From contig FNUU01000011.1 in assembly GCA_900108205.1 (NCBI GenBank), forward strand, positions 1 through 64,000: 64,000 bases of DNA, in the 5' to 3' direction. The notes under the pieces were generated by a model, which was not told the origin of the DNA, did not search any database, and saw nothing but the letters and a program-made list of their open reading frames with translations. This DNA comes from Eubacterium ruminantium. Lineage in GTDB: Bacteria > Bacillota > Clostridia > Lachnospirales > Lachnospiraceae. The translations under genes and the position numbers were made by a program. Positions 51,989 through 60,463 of the stretch are shown here, piece by piece. Position 1 is the stretch's first letter, and each line of letters opens with the position of its first letter.

Positions 51989-53044
51989 ATGTATAAAGAA
52001 GAACAATTATCTAAATATCCATATTTCAAAAAAGTACTTGAAAGTAAGGAATTAAACGGAGTTTTGGATTCGCTTACTGGTGTTGTTTTGCGGCCTTATA
52101 TTATAGGCTTCATCAATTATCTGATCGAAACCGGGACTCCTTTTTCAGTTGCGATGCTGGATCTTGATAATTTTAAATTTATAAATGATAATTATGGTCA
52201 TAAGGTTGGAGACGGAGTACTCAGTGCTGTTTCAGATGATCTTATAAGTTATTATGATGATTGTGGTGTAGTAGGAAGATTCGGCGGAGATGAGTTTATA
52301 CTTGTTAATCTCAGAGACGTAGAGTATGCCGATATTAAGATATTTTTCCAGACTATGTATTCTAACTATAATGTTATGAGAAAAAATATTAAGCTGGAGA
52401 CCTGCAATCCATTTATTACAGGTACGATTGGTTGTGCTTCATTTCCTCATGATGCAGATAATTATGACGAACTGTTCCAGCTTATTGATAAGACTCTTTA
52501 CAGAGGTAAGACCAAGGGACGTAACTGCTATATAATTTATCTTGAATCAAAGCATAAAAATCTGCAGATAAGGGAACTTGCCAAGCATGGTATGTATGAG
52601 AGTCTTCATAATCTTGTGGACAGATTTGAGATACGTGACAATACCGTGGATAAGCTGCGGGATATGTATAATGTTCTGGAAGAAGTTCTGAGGATCACAA
52701 ATCTTTATTATGTCGACAGTAAAAATGTTGTACATGACATAATGGGAAAGGTGGATGAGGTTCCTGTATCTGATATATCTGCTGTAATGACTACAGATAT
52801 GTTTAATACGAACTCGGTGGATATTATAAATGATCTCAGCCCGGAATTTTATGGTTTCCTCAAGAAAAATGAGATAGAAGCGTTACTTATCGTTCGTATC
52901 AGAGTAAATCATGATATATATGGCTACCTGATGTGCGCTGAACCGAGAAGTCTCAGAATATGGCAGGAGGATGAAGCGGCGCTCCTGTTCTTTGCCGCAA
53001 GATTGCTTGCAAGTTATATCCGGGAAACAGGTGATGGACTGTAG
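51989..53044 (+). CDS. Diguanylate cyclase with C-terminal GAF-like domain
   Basis: A 351-residue soluble protein with the GGDEF domain near the N-terminus (about 25-175) and a C-terminal region (about 190-345) that looks like a GAF-type sensor. This is the reverse of the usual order. LDSLTGVVLRPY, LDLDNFKFINDNYGHKVGD and GRFGGDEFIL are canonical, so it should make cyclic di-GMP. There is no RxxD inhibitory site before the GGDEF loop. Three starts are possible: TTG 51944, ATG 51959 and ATG 51989. None has a clear ribosome-binding site. 51989 is taken because GGGGG lies upstream and the promoter at 51900-51928 leaves a leader. Confidence 0.85.
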   Translation: MYKEEQLSKYPYFKKVLESKELNGVLDSLTGVVLRPYIIGFINYLIETGTPFSVAMLDLDNFKFINDNYGHKVGDGVLSAVSDDLISYYDDCGVVGRFGGDEFILVNLRDVEYADIKIFFQTMYSNYNVMRKNIKLETCNPFITGTIGCASFPHDADNYDELFQLIDKTLYRGKTKGRNCYIIYLESKHKNLQIRELAKHGMYESLHNLVDRFEIRDNTVDKLRDMYNVLEEVLRITNLYYVDSKNVVHDIMGKVDEVPVSDISAVMTTDMFNTNSVDIINDLSPEFYGFLKKNEIEALLIVRIRVNHDIYGYLMCAEPRSLRIWQEDEAALLFFAARLLASYIRETGDGL

Positions 53045-53131
53045 TCGAAATATGATATAACGGAATTAAAATATGATCTGAACTATGATTTGAATGCAAA
53101 TAGATCAAATATTTATGATAAGAGATGATAT

Positions 53132-53197
53132 AAAAAGCCTCATGTATATGCTATGTATCCGGAATACCGGATATATATCATATGCATGGGGCTTTTA
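53132..53197. terminator. Bidirectional terminator between convergent genes
   Basis: AAAAAGCCTCATGTATATG (53132-53150) and CATATGCATGGGGCTTTT (53179-53196) pair almost fully, with an inner CCGG-AATA-CCGG hairpin. A-tract on one side and T-tract on the other suit both strands. Confidence 0.85.
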
Positions 53198-53307
53198 CTT
53201 TATCCTGCATAGATGATTTTAAATACCACGATTAAATGTTTGCCTGCTCACACCGATGGCACGATTACAAAAGCCTCGGAATAGCCAGGGAAAAAAACTC
53301 ACTGCGT

Positions 53308-54768
53308 TCATGCTGGTTTTTCTTTAGATAAGATATATTGTTTTTTGTATTTTGGTACGACTATAAGGGCTGTAACAACAGCCATTACAGCAACTGAAAT
53401 ATTGCTGACCATCATAACAATTCCTACACTCCTGTCTCCGTAGGAGGTAAAATTCTGCAGGAACCAGAATACCGGTATTCTGAAGATGAATATTCTTGAT
53501 ACATTTAATACCATTGTCAGCTTGGTTTTGCCAAGGCCATAAAGCATGGCCATTACGGCAGCAAAGACGCCCAGAGGGACGCCGCCAACGGCCTCGTATT
53601 TATACACCAGAATGATCAGCTTCTGAAATTCCGGATCTCCTCCGTCAAAAAGGTGACTGAAAAAGTTGATATTTAATACGGTGATTCCGCAAATAACGGT
53701 ACTCATAATAACATTTACAAGGACGGTCTTATAAAAGGCCTGAATGACTCGCTTATATTTGCCGGCGCCGAAATTCTGGCTGATAATGGCAGAGGTTCCG
53801 TCCTGAAAACCGTTTTGCGGATTGGTTGTAATACCGCCCAGATTGTTTGATACACCCATGGCGCCTACCATCAGAGAGCCATATATATTACACATGGAAT
53901 TGACAATGGTCTTTCCGGAGGCAAAAAGCATCTTTTCCAAAATGATAGGAATTGATGTTTTGATCATTGGAAGGTTAACGTTCTTATCCGTTGTGATGCA
54001 GTTCTTTGAAAAACCAAAAGCATTATCTCCCGAGATACTGTTCTTGAGAGCGAAGCAGAAGAGTATAAGCTGGGAAATGAGCGAAGCAACGGCTATCATT
54101 TCAAGTCCACAGTTGAATACATATACAAATACTGCTGTGAGAGAAAGCTTGGTGACTATAACGGTTAAATTAAGATATAGGATCCTCCTGGAATATCCTC
54201 TGGCTCTTTCCACTGCAATATAAATATTGTTTAAGAAGGTGAATACCATAACGATCAGCTGAATTCTGAAGTAAGATACACCTGCCATAATAAGTTCGTG
54301 GGGGGTTCCTGCCAGCTTTAAAAAGATCTTTGCAAAAGGGAAAATGATCCCTACAAGAAGGAGGCCTATGATAAGACACAGGCTATAAATACTGCTGATC
54401 CTTTTTTTGACCATAACAAAATCTCCCTCGCCATATGCACGGCTGATCTGAATTCCGGCACCTGTTGCGAGACCTCCGCCGATCGCAGTAAGGAGGAATT
54501 GCAGCTGGGCAAGGTAGGCCACAGCGGATACAGAAGTAGGACTGATGTGAGAAGCCATCATCGTATCAAGGATGGCAAAGAGCTGGTTAAGACTCTGGAA
54601 CAAAGCGAGAGGTATGCCTATATAAAGTACGACTCTCAGCATTGAACCGTTTAAAATCTTTTCACGATAAAAAATATCCTTATCAGTTAAATCAGCGTGG
54701 ACATCTTCCTGCCCACGCTGTATATCATTCTTAATATTTAGTTTTTTATTGTTATGTTTTTCTTTCAT
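53308..54768 (-). CDS. MATE family efflux transporter
   Basis: A 486-residue membrane protein with twelve helices of the MATE/DinF type. It starts the fold with LFAILDTMMASHISPTSVSAVAYLAQ (about 65-90) and repeats it in the second half with NSMCNIYGSLMVGAMGVSNNL and QNFGAGKYKRV (about 340). MATE pumps use a sodium or proton gradient to export cationic drugs or metabolites. The substrate cannot be read from sequence. The N-terminus has a Lys/Asn-rich cytoplasmic stretch of about 45 residues before helix 1. The start at 54768 (ATG) is preferred to the TTG at 54795, though neither has a strong ribosome-binding site. It follows the small gene at 54797 so closely that cotranscription is likely. 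Confidence 0.92.
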   Translation of the reverse strand: MKEKHNNKKLNIKNDIQRGQEDVHADLTDKDIFYREKILNGSMLRVVLYIGIPLALFQSLNQLFAILDTMMASHISPTSVSAVAYLAQLQFLLTAIGGGLATGAGIQISRAYGEGDFVMVKKRISSIYSLCLIIGLLLVGIIFPFAKIFLKLAGTPHELIMAGVSYFRIQLIVMVFTFLNNIYIAVERARGYSRRILYLNLTVIVTKLSLTAVFVYVFNCGLEMIAVASLISQLILFCFALKNSISGDNAFGFSKNCITTDKNVNLPMIKTSIPIILEKMLFASGKTIVNSMCNIYGSLMVGAMGVSNNLGGITTNPQNGFQDGTSAIISQNFGAGKYKRVIQAFYKTVLVNVIMSTVICGITVLNINFFSHLFDGGDPEFQKLIILVYKYEAVGGVPLGVFAAVMAMLYGLGKTKLTMVLNVSRIFIFRIPVFWFLQNFTSYGDRSVGIVMMVSNISVAVMAVVTALIVVPKYKKQYILSKEKPA

Positions 54769-54796
54769 ATAAACCAAATTTGAATAATAAAGCAAT

Positions 54797-55042
54797 TCAA
54801 TATTTTGGTATCATGCTCGTATACTGGAAATATTCTTCCTTGCCCGATCCATCAGCCTTTGTAACAGTTATTGTTGTGTCCGGAAATTTACGCATCTCCA
54901 TGGCGCTGCATTTTTTTAGCTTTACTTTATATAAGTTGTGCATCATCTCGTCCACAAATTCCTGAGCTGCATCTTTGGCGTGTTTAGCATCAATTACCAT
55001 TGAAGTGCTTGTAGATCTGCAGTTAAATCTTGTGTACCCCAT
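54797..55042 (-). CDS. Small protein of unknown function (81 residues)
   Basis: An 81-residue soluble protein of unknown family. It has a basic N-terminus (MGYTRFNCRSTSTSMVI), a helix rich in Ala, Lys and Asp (DAKHAKDAAQEFVDEMMHNLYKVK) and a strand-like C-terminal half (TTITVTKADGSGKEEYF). The ATG is preceded by AGAGGAGG at an ideal distance, which makes it a convincing gene. It ends 29 bases before the MATE gene on the same strand, so the two probably share a transcript. No membrane segment and no signal peptide. Confidence 0.75.
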   Translation of the reverse strand: MGYTRFNCRSTSTSMVIDAKHAKDAAQEFVDEMMHNLYKVKLKKCSAMEMRKFPDTTITVTKADGSGKEEYFQYTSMIPKY

Positions 55043-55280
55043 AATTATGCCTCCTCTAACATCATTTAATAAGCTGCTTTAAGCATTAACTGATGCATGA
55101 TACACTAGCCTACTGATATTGATTGTCAAGGTATCGTCAAATTCAATAAACTATAGCATCTTTTTTATATAATATACATAAAATGGGGTTAAATTCAATA
55201 TTAAATTTTTGTAAACTTAATAAAACACACAAGAAATAACGTAAATGTGTGAATTGTTAACAAAAAAAATTGTGCATAAA

Positions 55281-56759
55281 TTATAAAACAACGCCGTCTT
55301 TGAAGATTGAAATCTCTCTGTAACCTTTTTCTTCGGTTTTTGTTTTCTTGCCACTGGCTATCTCCATTACAAAATCCAGGAGTCTTTCACCTGCATCATC
55401 AAGAGGTTCGCCTTCAGCAACTGTTCCGGCATTGAAATCTATCCAGCTGCTTTTGTTCTCATAGAGAGGCGTGTTGGTAGATATTTTTACAGTTGGTGCA
55501 GGAGCTCCGAATGGAGTTCCGCGTCCGGTTGTAAAAAGTATCATATGCGCACCGGCAGCGGTAAGGTCTGTTGCGCTGACAAGATCATTTCCAGGTCCTG
55601 ACAGAAGGCTGAGACCTTTCTTTTTAAGAGGGGCTGCGTAAGGAAGAACGTCAATTATCTGAGAGGTTCCGCCCTTCTGAACGCAGCCGGAGGATTTATC
55701 TTCCAGAGTGGTTATGCCGCCGGCTTTATTTCCCGGACTCGGATTCTCGTAGACAACCTGTCCGTGAGAAACAAAGTAATCCTTGAAATCATTAACCATA
55801 GCGACAGCCTTGTTAAATACTTCTTCGTCCTTGCAGCGGTCAAAGAGGATAGACTCGGCACCAAACATTTCCGGTACTTCCGTAAGGATTGTTGAGCCTC
55901 CGAGAGCTACAAGTTTATCTGAGAATCTTCCTACGGTCGGATTGGCTGTGATTCCTGAAAGTCCGTCTGAACCACCGCACTTCATACCGACAATAAGCTC
56001 GCTGGCAGGGAGCTCTTCACGGGTGAATTTTGAAGCATATTCTGCAAGTTCTGTAAGGATTTTTCTGCCTTCGGTAAGCTCATCCGATACATTTTGACAT
56101 ATAAGGAATTTTACTCTGTTATCGTCCCATTCACCCAGGGCTTCCTGGAATTGTGATAAAGTAAGATTCTCGCAGCCGAGACCAAGTACAAGCACAGCAC
56201 CTGCATTTGGATGCTTTACAAGTGAAGTAAGAACCTTCTTTGTCTGCTCATGATCGCCGCCCAGCTGGCTGCAGCCAAATGGATGAGGGAAGGTATAAAG
56301 ACCATCGATGCTTCCCTTTACAAGATCCTGATTCTCCTGAACCAGCTTTCCTGCTATGGAATTTACGCAACCAACGGTTGGGATGATCCAAATTTCATTT
56401 CTTATTCCGACACTTCCGTCTGCACGCTTATAGCCCATGAAGCTGCGTTCCTTTACTTCAGGAAGTGGAAATACTTTATGATTATATGTGTAGCTTCCGT
56501 TTTCTGAGAGATTGGTGTGTGCATTATGGGTATGTACCCACTGGCCGACAGAAATGTCAGAGCTTGCTTTGGCTATAACATTTCCGTATTTTATGATCTC
56601 ACCCTCGGCAGGAATTGCCTTAAGGGCAATCTTATGACCTCTTGCGACAGGTTCGGCGGCAATAACCGATATGCCGCCAACCTGTAATTCTTCACCTTTT
56701 TCAATATCTTCCAGAGCAACTGCTACGTTATCTGATGGACTGATCTGAATAAGTTTCAT
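55281..56759 (-). CDS. uxaA: Altronate dehydratase
   Basis: A 492-residue UxaA, an iron-dependent dehydratase turning D-altronate into 2-keto-3-deoxygluconate. It has the SAF domain at the N-terminus (residues 1-75) and the UxaA core with GCVNSIAGKL (about 127), HPFGCSQLGGDH (about 155), LGLGCENL (about 193) and MKCGGSDGLSGITANP (about 262-277) holding the metal-ligand Cys residues. Last of the uxaC-uxaB-uxaA genes, 17 bases after uxaB. AAAGGATAATT precedes the ATG. Its product feeds KdgK. Confidence 0.95.
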   Translation of the reverse strand: MKLIQISPSDNVAVALEDIEKGEELQVGGISVIAAEPVARGHKIALKAIPAEGEIIKYGNVIAKASSDISVGQWVHTHNAHTNLSENGSYTYNHKVFPLPEVKERSFMGYKRADGSVGIRNEIWIIPTVGCVNSIAGKLVQENQDLVKGSIDGLYTFPHPFGCSQLGGDHEQTKKVLTSLVKHPNAGAVLVLGLGCENLTLSQFQEALGEWDDNRVKFLICQNVSDELTEGRKILTELAEYASKFTREELPASELIVGMKCGGSDGLSGITANPTVGRFSDKLVALGGSTILTEVPEMFGAESILFDRCKDEEVFNKAVAMVNDFKDYFVSHGQVVYENPSPGNKAGGITTLEDKSSGCVQKGGTSQIIDVLPYAAPLKKKGLSLLSGPGNDLVSATDLTAAGAHMILFTTGRGTPFGAPAPTVKISTNTPLYENKSSWIDFNAGTVAEGEPLDDAGERLLDFVMEIASGKKTKTEEKGYREISIFKDGVVL

Positions 56760-56776
56760 AAAGAAATTATCCTTTC

Positions 56777-58258
56777 TTATTTCTGGATTTCACGCATTGC
56801 CTCGTACATGCCTTTTTCGTGGATCATCTCGAGGTATTTCAGTACAGCTTCTTCAAAACCATCAAGGGAAGAAAGGGAAGTGTCCCACATCTTCTCGTTG
56901 TTAACAACTGCAGCAACGATATCTGCATCGCTGTCATCCTTGTGATCATAGAAGAAATCAAGTACCCACTGATCATCGTGAATTTCATAGGTGTTATCAT
57001 TTCTCTTTGCTATAAGACATCCTTCACCCTTCTCTGTTCCTCTGTGATAGAAGTCGATATATGCTGCGAATGAGAATGTCATGCATTTTGCAAGCTTTCC
57101 GCCGTTACGCTTAGAGTACTCAAGGAGAGAAGGCATACATCTTGCTTTCCATTTTGAAGTAGAGTTAAGTGAGATTGAAAGCAGCTGATGATCAACAAAT
57201 GGATTTGCAAATCTCTCTGTAACGTCTGAAGCAAACTGCATAAGGTTATCAGCCGGAAGATCCAGTGTAGGGATAACCTCATCGTAAATAGTTTTGTTCA
57301 TGAAGCCATGGATGACTTCATCCTTCATGCAGTCACGGACAATATCCTTGCCTGCAAGATAAGCAGCCATGATAAATGAAGTATGAGCACCGTTGAGGAT
57401 ACGAACCTTACGCTGCTTATAAGGTGTTACGTCGTCAACTACTATGATTGGAAGACCTGCCTTCTCAAAAGGAAGCTCCTTTTTGATCTCTTCAGGACCT
57501 TCGATAACCCAGAAACCGAATACTTCTCCGGTGTCGATAAGGTTGTCCTTATAGCCGAGTTCTTCACATATCTGGTCTACTTCATTTCTTGGGTATCCCG
57601 GAACGATACGGTCTACAAGGGTTGAACAGAAGTAGTTTTCTGAATCTACCCAAAGACGGAAATCATTTTCCAGGTGCCACTGGTCTATATACTGGTGAAC
57701 GCACTTTCTCAGCTCGTCACCGTTATGGTCGATAAGTTCGCATGAAAGGATAATGAATCCCGGAAGCTTATTCTGATATCTCTTATAGAGAAATGCAGTA
57801 AGCTTTGCAGGGAAGCTTGATGGTGGTGCATCATCCTTCTGGCATGTTGAATCATAAGTGATTCCTGCTTCTGTTGTGTTTGAAACAATAAATCTGAGTG
57901 ACTTGTTTGATGCACATTCGAGAAGTGCATTATAGTCTTCGTATGGATTGATACATCTTGAAAGGGCAGAGATAACACGCTTTTTATTTACCTTCTGACC
58001 ATTTTCGGAACCACGGAGGAAGAGAGTGTAAAGTCCTTCCTGTTCATTTATAAGTTTACTGAGACCGCCGCCGATTGGCTGTGTAACTACTACTTTTCCG
58101 TTAAAGCCGCTTTTTTCGTTCATTTCATCAAAGAAATAATCAACAAATGCTCTGAGGAAATTACCTTCTCCGAACTGGAGAACCTTTTCAGGCGCGTCTT
58201 TAAGAATATATCCATCATATTTTACTTCTTCTAATGTAGCGTAATTCAGTGTATTCAT
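56777..58258 (-). CDS. uxaB: Tagaturonate reductase (altronate oxidoreductase)
   Basis: A 493-residue member of the mannitol-dehydrogenase family, reducing D-tagaturonate to D-altronate with NADH. The N-terminal Rossmann part has VLQFGEGNFLRAFVDYFFDEM (about 27-47) and VVTQPIGGG. The catalytic Lys motif is KQRKVRILNGAHT (about 278-290). The family also contains fructuronate reductase (UxuB). The UxaB assignment rests on its length and on standing directly between uxaC and uxaA. ATG start behind AGAGAGG. Separated from uxaC by 74 bases. Confidence 0.93.
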   Translation of the reverse strand: MNTLNYATLEEVKYDGYILKDAPEKVLQFGEGNFLRAFVDYFFDEMNEKSGFNGKVVVTQPIGGGLSKLINEQEGLYTLFLRGSENGQKVNKKRVISALSRCINPYEDYNALLECASNKSLRFIVSNTTEAGITYDSTCQKDDAPPSSFPAKLTAFLYKRYQNKLPGFIILSCELIDHNGDELRKCVHQYIDQWHLENDFRLWVDSENYFCSTLVDRIVPGYPRNEVDQICEELGYKDNLIDTGEVFGFWVIEGPEEIKKELPFEKAGLPIIVVDDVTPYKQRKVRILNGAHTSFIMAAYLAGKDIVRDCMKDEVIHGFMNKTIYDEVIPTLDLPADNLMQFASDVTERFANPFVDHQLLSISLNSTSKWKARCMPSLLEYSKRNGGKLAKCMTFSFAAYIDFYHRGTEKGEGCLIAKRNDNTYEIHDDQWVLDFFYDHKDDSDADIVAAVVNNEKMWDTSLSSLDGFEEAVLKYLEMIHEKGMYEAMREIQK

Positions 58259-58332
58259 AAGAAAACCTCTCTTTATCTTATTGTTGTTCGTTCATACCGG
58301 ACGAATACTCCGGGTATGAATCTTCGGAATGA

Positions 58333-59772
58333 TTATTTGTCTATGCAGAAGTATCTTGCTGCATTATTAAAGCTTATGCCTTCAACAATTTTCTTCAGAG
58401 ACGATTCATTATCAGGATACTCTCCGTCTTCAACCCACTTTCCTATAAGGTTGCACATAATACGACGGAAATAGTCATGTCTGGTATATGAAAGGAATGA
58501 ACGTGAATCTGTAAGCATTCCTACGAAATTGCCGAGGAGTCCGAGATTTGCGAGTGAACGCATCTGCTCCTCCATGCCGTCTCTGGTATCAAGGAACCAC
58601 CATGCAGCACCCATCTGAATCTTTGATGGAACTTCAGCAGACTGGAAGGCGCCCATGCATGTACCGATAAGGTTGAAATCGTTATGGTCAAGAGAGAAGA
58701 TAATAGTCTTCGGAAGCTCTTCTGTCTTATCGAGCTCTGAAAGAAGCATTGCAAGCTGATCACCACAGCTGCTCTTTGCGATCATATCAAATCCTGTATC
58801 AGGACCTTCAAGTTTGAACATTCTCTCATTTACGTTTCTTGTGCATGAATAGTGGATTTCCATTACAATATTTTCTTTGTGATATTTGCGGGCAAGATGA
58901 AGCAGAATGGTAGTCTGATATTTTTCTACCTCTTCGTCTGAGAGGGAGTCTCCGCGGAGAGACTTTGCGAAGATTTCGTTTGCTTCTTCAATACTGCAAA
59001 GTTTGAATGGAACATAGTCAATACCGTGGTCAGACGCGCGGCAGCCATGCTTCTTGAAAAAGTCAATTCTTTCATCGAGCGCTGCCATAACGTCTTCTGC
59101 GGTATTCAGGCTGTCCTTGCCAACAGAATGAGCAAGAGCTTCAATGTATTCTTTGAAGCCTGCCTTGCTGATGTTGATTGCTTTATCAGGTCTGAAGGAT
59201 GGACAAACCATAAAATCAATGTCAGGATCTGCAGCTATTTTCTCATGCCATTCCAAGGTATCCACAGGATCATCTGTTGTTCCTATGTACTTAACATTTG
59301 ACTGCCTGATAATGCCTCTTACTGAAAGAGAGGGATCAGTACGGAGCATTTCATTTGCCTTGTCCCAAATGCTTTTTGCGTTCTCGGCTGTAAGCGGTTC
59401 GGTTATGCCGAAATACTTCTTAAGCTCGAGATTGCACCAATGATACATTGGATTGCCGATAGCCATTTCAAGGGCTTCTGCAAATCTGACAAATTTATCA
59501 TAAGGATCGGCACCACCGGTAACCTGATCCTCAGGAACTGCGTTAGAGCGCATTACACGCCATTTATAATGATCTCCGAAATAGCTTCCGTCAGCGTTGC
59601 GGCCGCCGAGCCATACTTCTGCAAGATTATTATAACGTCTGTCCTCATAGATCTCCTTTGGAGAAATATGACAGTGATAATCTATAAGAGGCATAGCCTC
59701 TGCATAGTTGTGGAAAAGCTTCTTAGCTGTTTCGTTATTTAACATGAAATCTTCATTCATAAATGAACTCAT
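58333..59772 (-). CDS. uxaC: Glucuronate/galacturonate isomerase
   Basis: A 479-residue UxaC of the amidohydrolase superfamily, isomerising D-galacturonate to D-tagaturonate and D-glucuronate to D-fructuronate. IDYHCHISPKEI (about 31-42) gives the first metal-site His pair. Also visible are GTTDDPVDTLEWH (about 164-176), RASDHGIDYV and LTDSRSFLSYTRHDYFRRI near 420-440. Length fits (about 470). First gene of the uxaC-uxaB-uxaA operon, with GGAGG 9 bases before the ATG. The promoter at 59916-59944 and the LacI-type palindrome at 59899-59912 lie about 130 bases upstream. Confidence 0.96.
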   Translation of the reverse strand: MSSFMNEDFMLNNETAKKLFHNYAEAMPLIDYHCHISPKEIYEDRRYNNLAEVWLGGRNADGSYFGDHYKWRVMRSNAVPEDQVTGGADPYDKFVRFAEALEMAIGNPMYHWCNLELKKYFGITEPLTAENAKSIWDKANEMLRTDPSLSVRGIIRQSNVKYIGTTDDPVDTLEWHEKIAADPDIDFMVCPSFRPDKAINISKAGFKEYIEALAHSVGKDSLNTAEDVMAALDERIDFFKKHGCRASDHGIDYVPFKLCSIEEANEIFAKSLRGDSLSDEEVEKYQTTILLHLARKYHKENIVMEIHYSCTRNVNERMFKLEGPDTGFDMIAKSSCGDQLAMLLSELDKTEELPKTIIFSLDHNDFNLIGTCMGAFQSAEVPSKIQMGAAWWFLDTRDGMEEQMRSLANLGLLGNFVGMLTDSRSFLSYTRHDYFRRIMCNLIGKWVEDGEYPDNESSLKKIVEGISFNNAARYFCIDK

Positions 59773-59898
59773 TACAAGTGACCTCCCTATATGTGATAAA
59801 TAAATATTTGTGTGGTTTAAAGTACCTTTTAAGCGTGACTTACAAACGAATGCGGTTACAAAAAAGCACGTATTTGCGTGAAAAATGCCGCTTGTAGG

Positions 59899-59912
59899 TG
59901 TAAGCGCTTACA
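59899..59912. promoter_or_regulatory. LacI/cre-type operator of uxaC operon
   Basis: The perfect palindrome TGTAAGCGCTTACA, identical to 42602-42615. On the minus strand it lies just downstream of the -10 element, over the expected transcription start. Confidence 0.8.
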
Positions 59913-59915
59913 TTA

Positions 59916-59944
59916 TTTGTATCACGTGTGATTGAACTTGTCAA
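59916..59944 (-). promoter_or_regulatory. Promoter of the uxa operon
   Basis: On the minus strand: TTGACA (59944-59939), 17 bp, TACAAA (59921-59916). Confidence 0.65.
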
Positions 59945-60314
59945 GGGTTAAGTTATGAAAATTTACATTTTTTATTTCTGAAAGTTTTTTCATGCCATGC
60001 TTTTGGGCTTGACTTTGTCGGGGGAGAATCTGTATTTTATTAATTAGATGGTTTTTGAAATTATGAGACTGTCGCAGTTGACGGAACAATTCGTATCAAT
60101 CTTTGTATATCATAATAATGGCAGAAGGTTCGGATTCGAACTGTATCTGCATAGACGAGGGGTGAACCCGGAGCCTGTGAAACATGTATTGTTTGCGGAA
60201 TTGAGGGTGTAAGGGTTTTCAGACGGAAACCGTAATGCTGTCTGCTCCCGGACTTTTGGAATCGTGCTATCGGTGAAGAGACAGGTATTCAATCTCTTTA
60301 TTTAAGAACAGTTT

Positions 60315-60367
60315 TACCAGGCATGACAGAGTAGATGGAGAACATCTATACCAGGTATGACAGAGTA
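60315..60367 (+). repeat. Direct repeat of 19 bp, two copies
   Basis: TACCAGGCATGACAGAGTA (60315-60333) and TACCAGGTATGACAGAGTA (60349-60367), one difference, period 34. Confidence 0.75.
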
Positions 60368-60420
60368 TGTGAAATCAGAAAAATAACCATATGATGTGAA
60401 ATCAGAAAAATAACCGTATG
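60367..60420 (+). repeat. 27-bp tandem repeat, two copies
   Basis: 60367-60393 and 60394-60420 are head-to-tail copies of a unit starting ATGTGAAATCAGAAAAATAA and ending CATATG/CGTATG, with one difference. They end 44 bases before the pectinesterase start, in its likely promoter or leader. Confidence 0.8.
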
Positions 60421-60463
60421 GGCGTGATAAATATATAGAATAAGAAAAAAAATGGAGGACGTC

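Larger units (their letters stand above)
59773..60463. other. Divergent intergenic region between uxaC and pectinesterase gene
   Basis: 690 bases. The uxaC side holds the operator (59899-59912) and minus-strand promoter (59916-59944). 60060-60300 shows no gene I can support: a short minus-strand frame there has no ribosome-binding site. 60315-60420 contains two pairs of short direct repeats. The pectinesterase promoter is not obvious. Confidence 0.65.
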
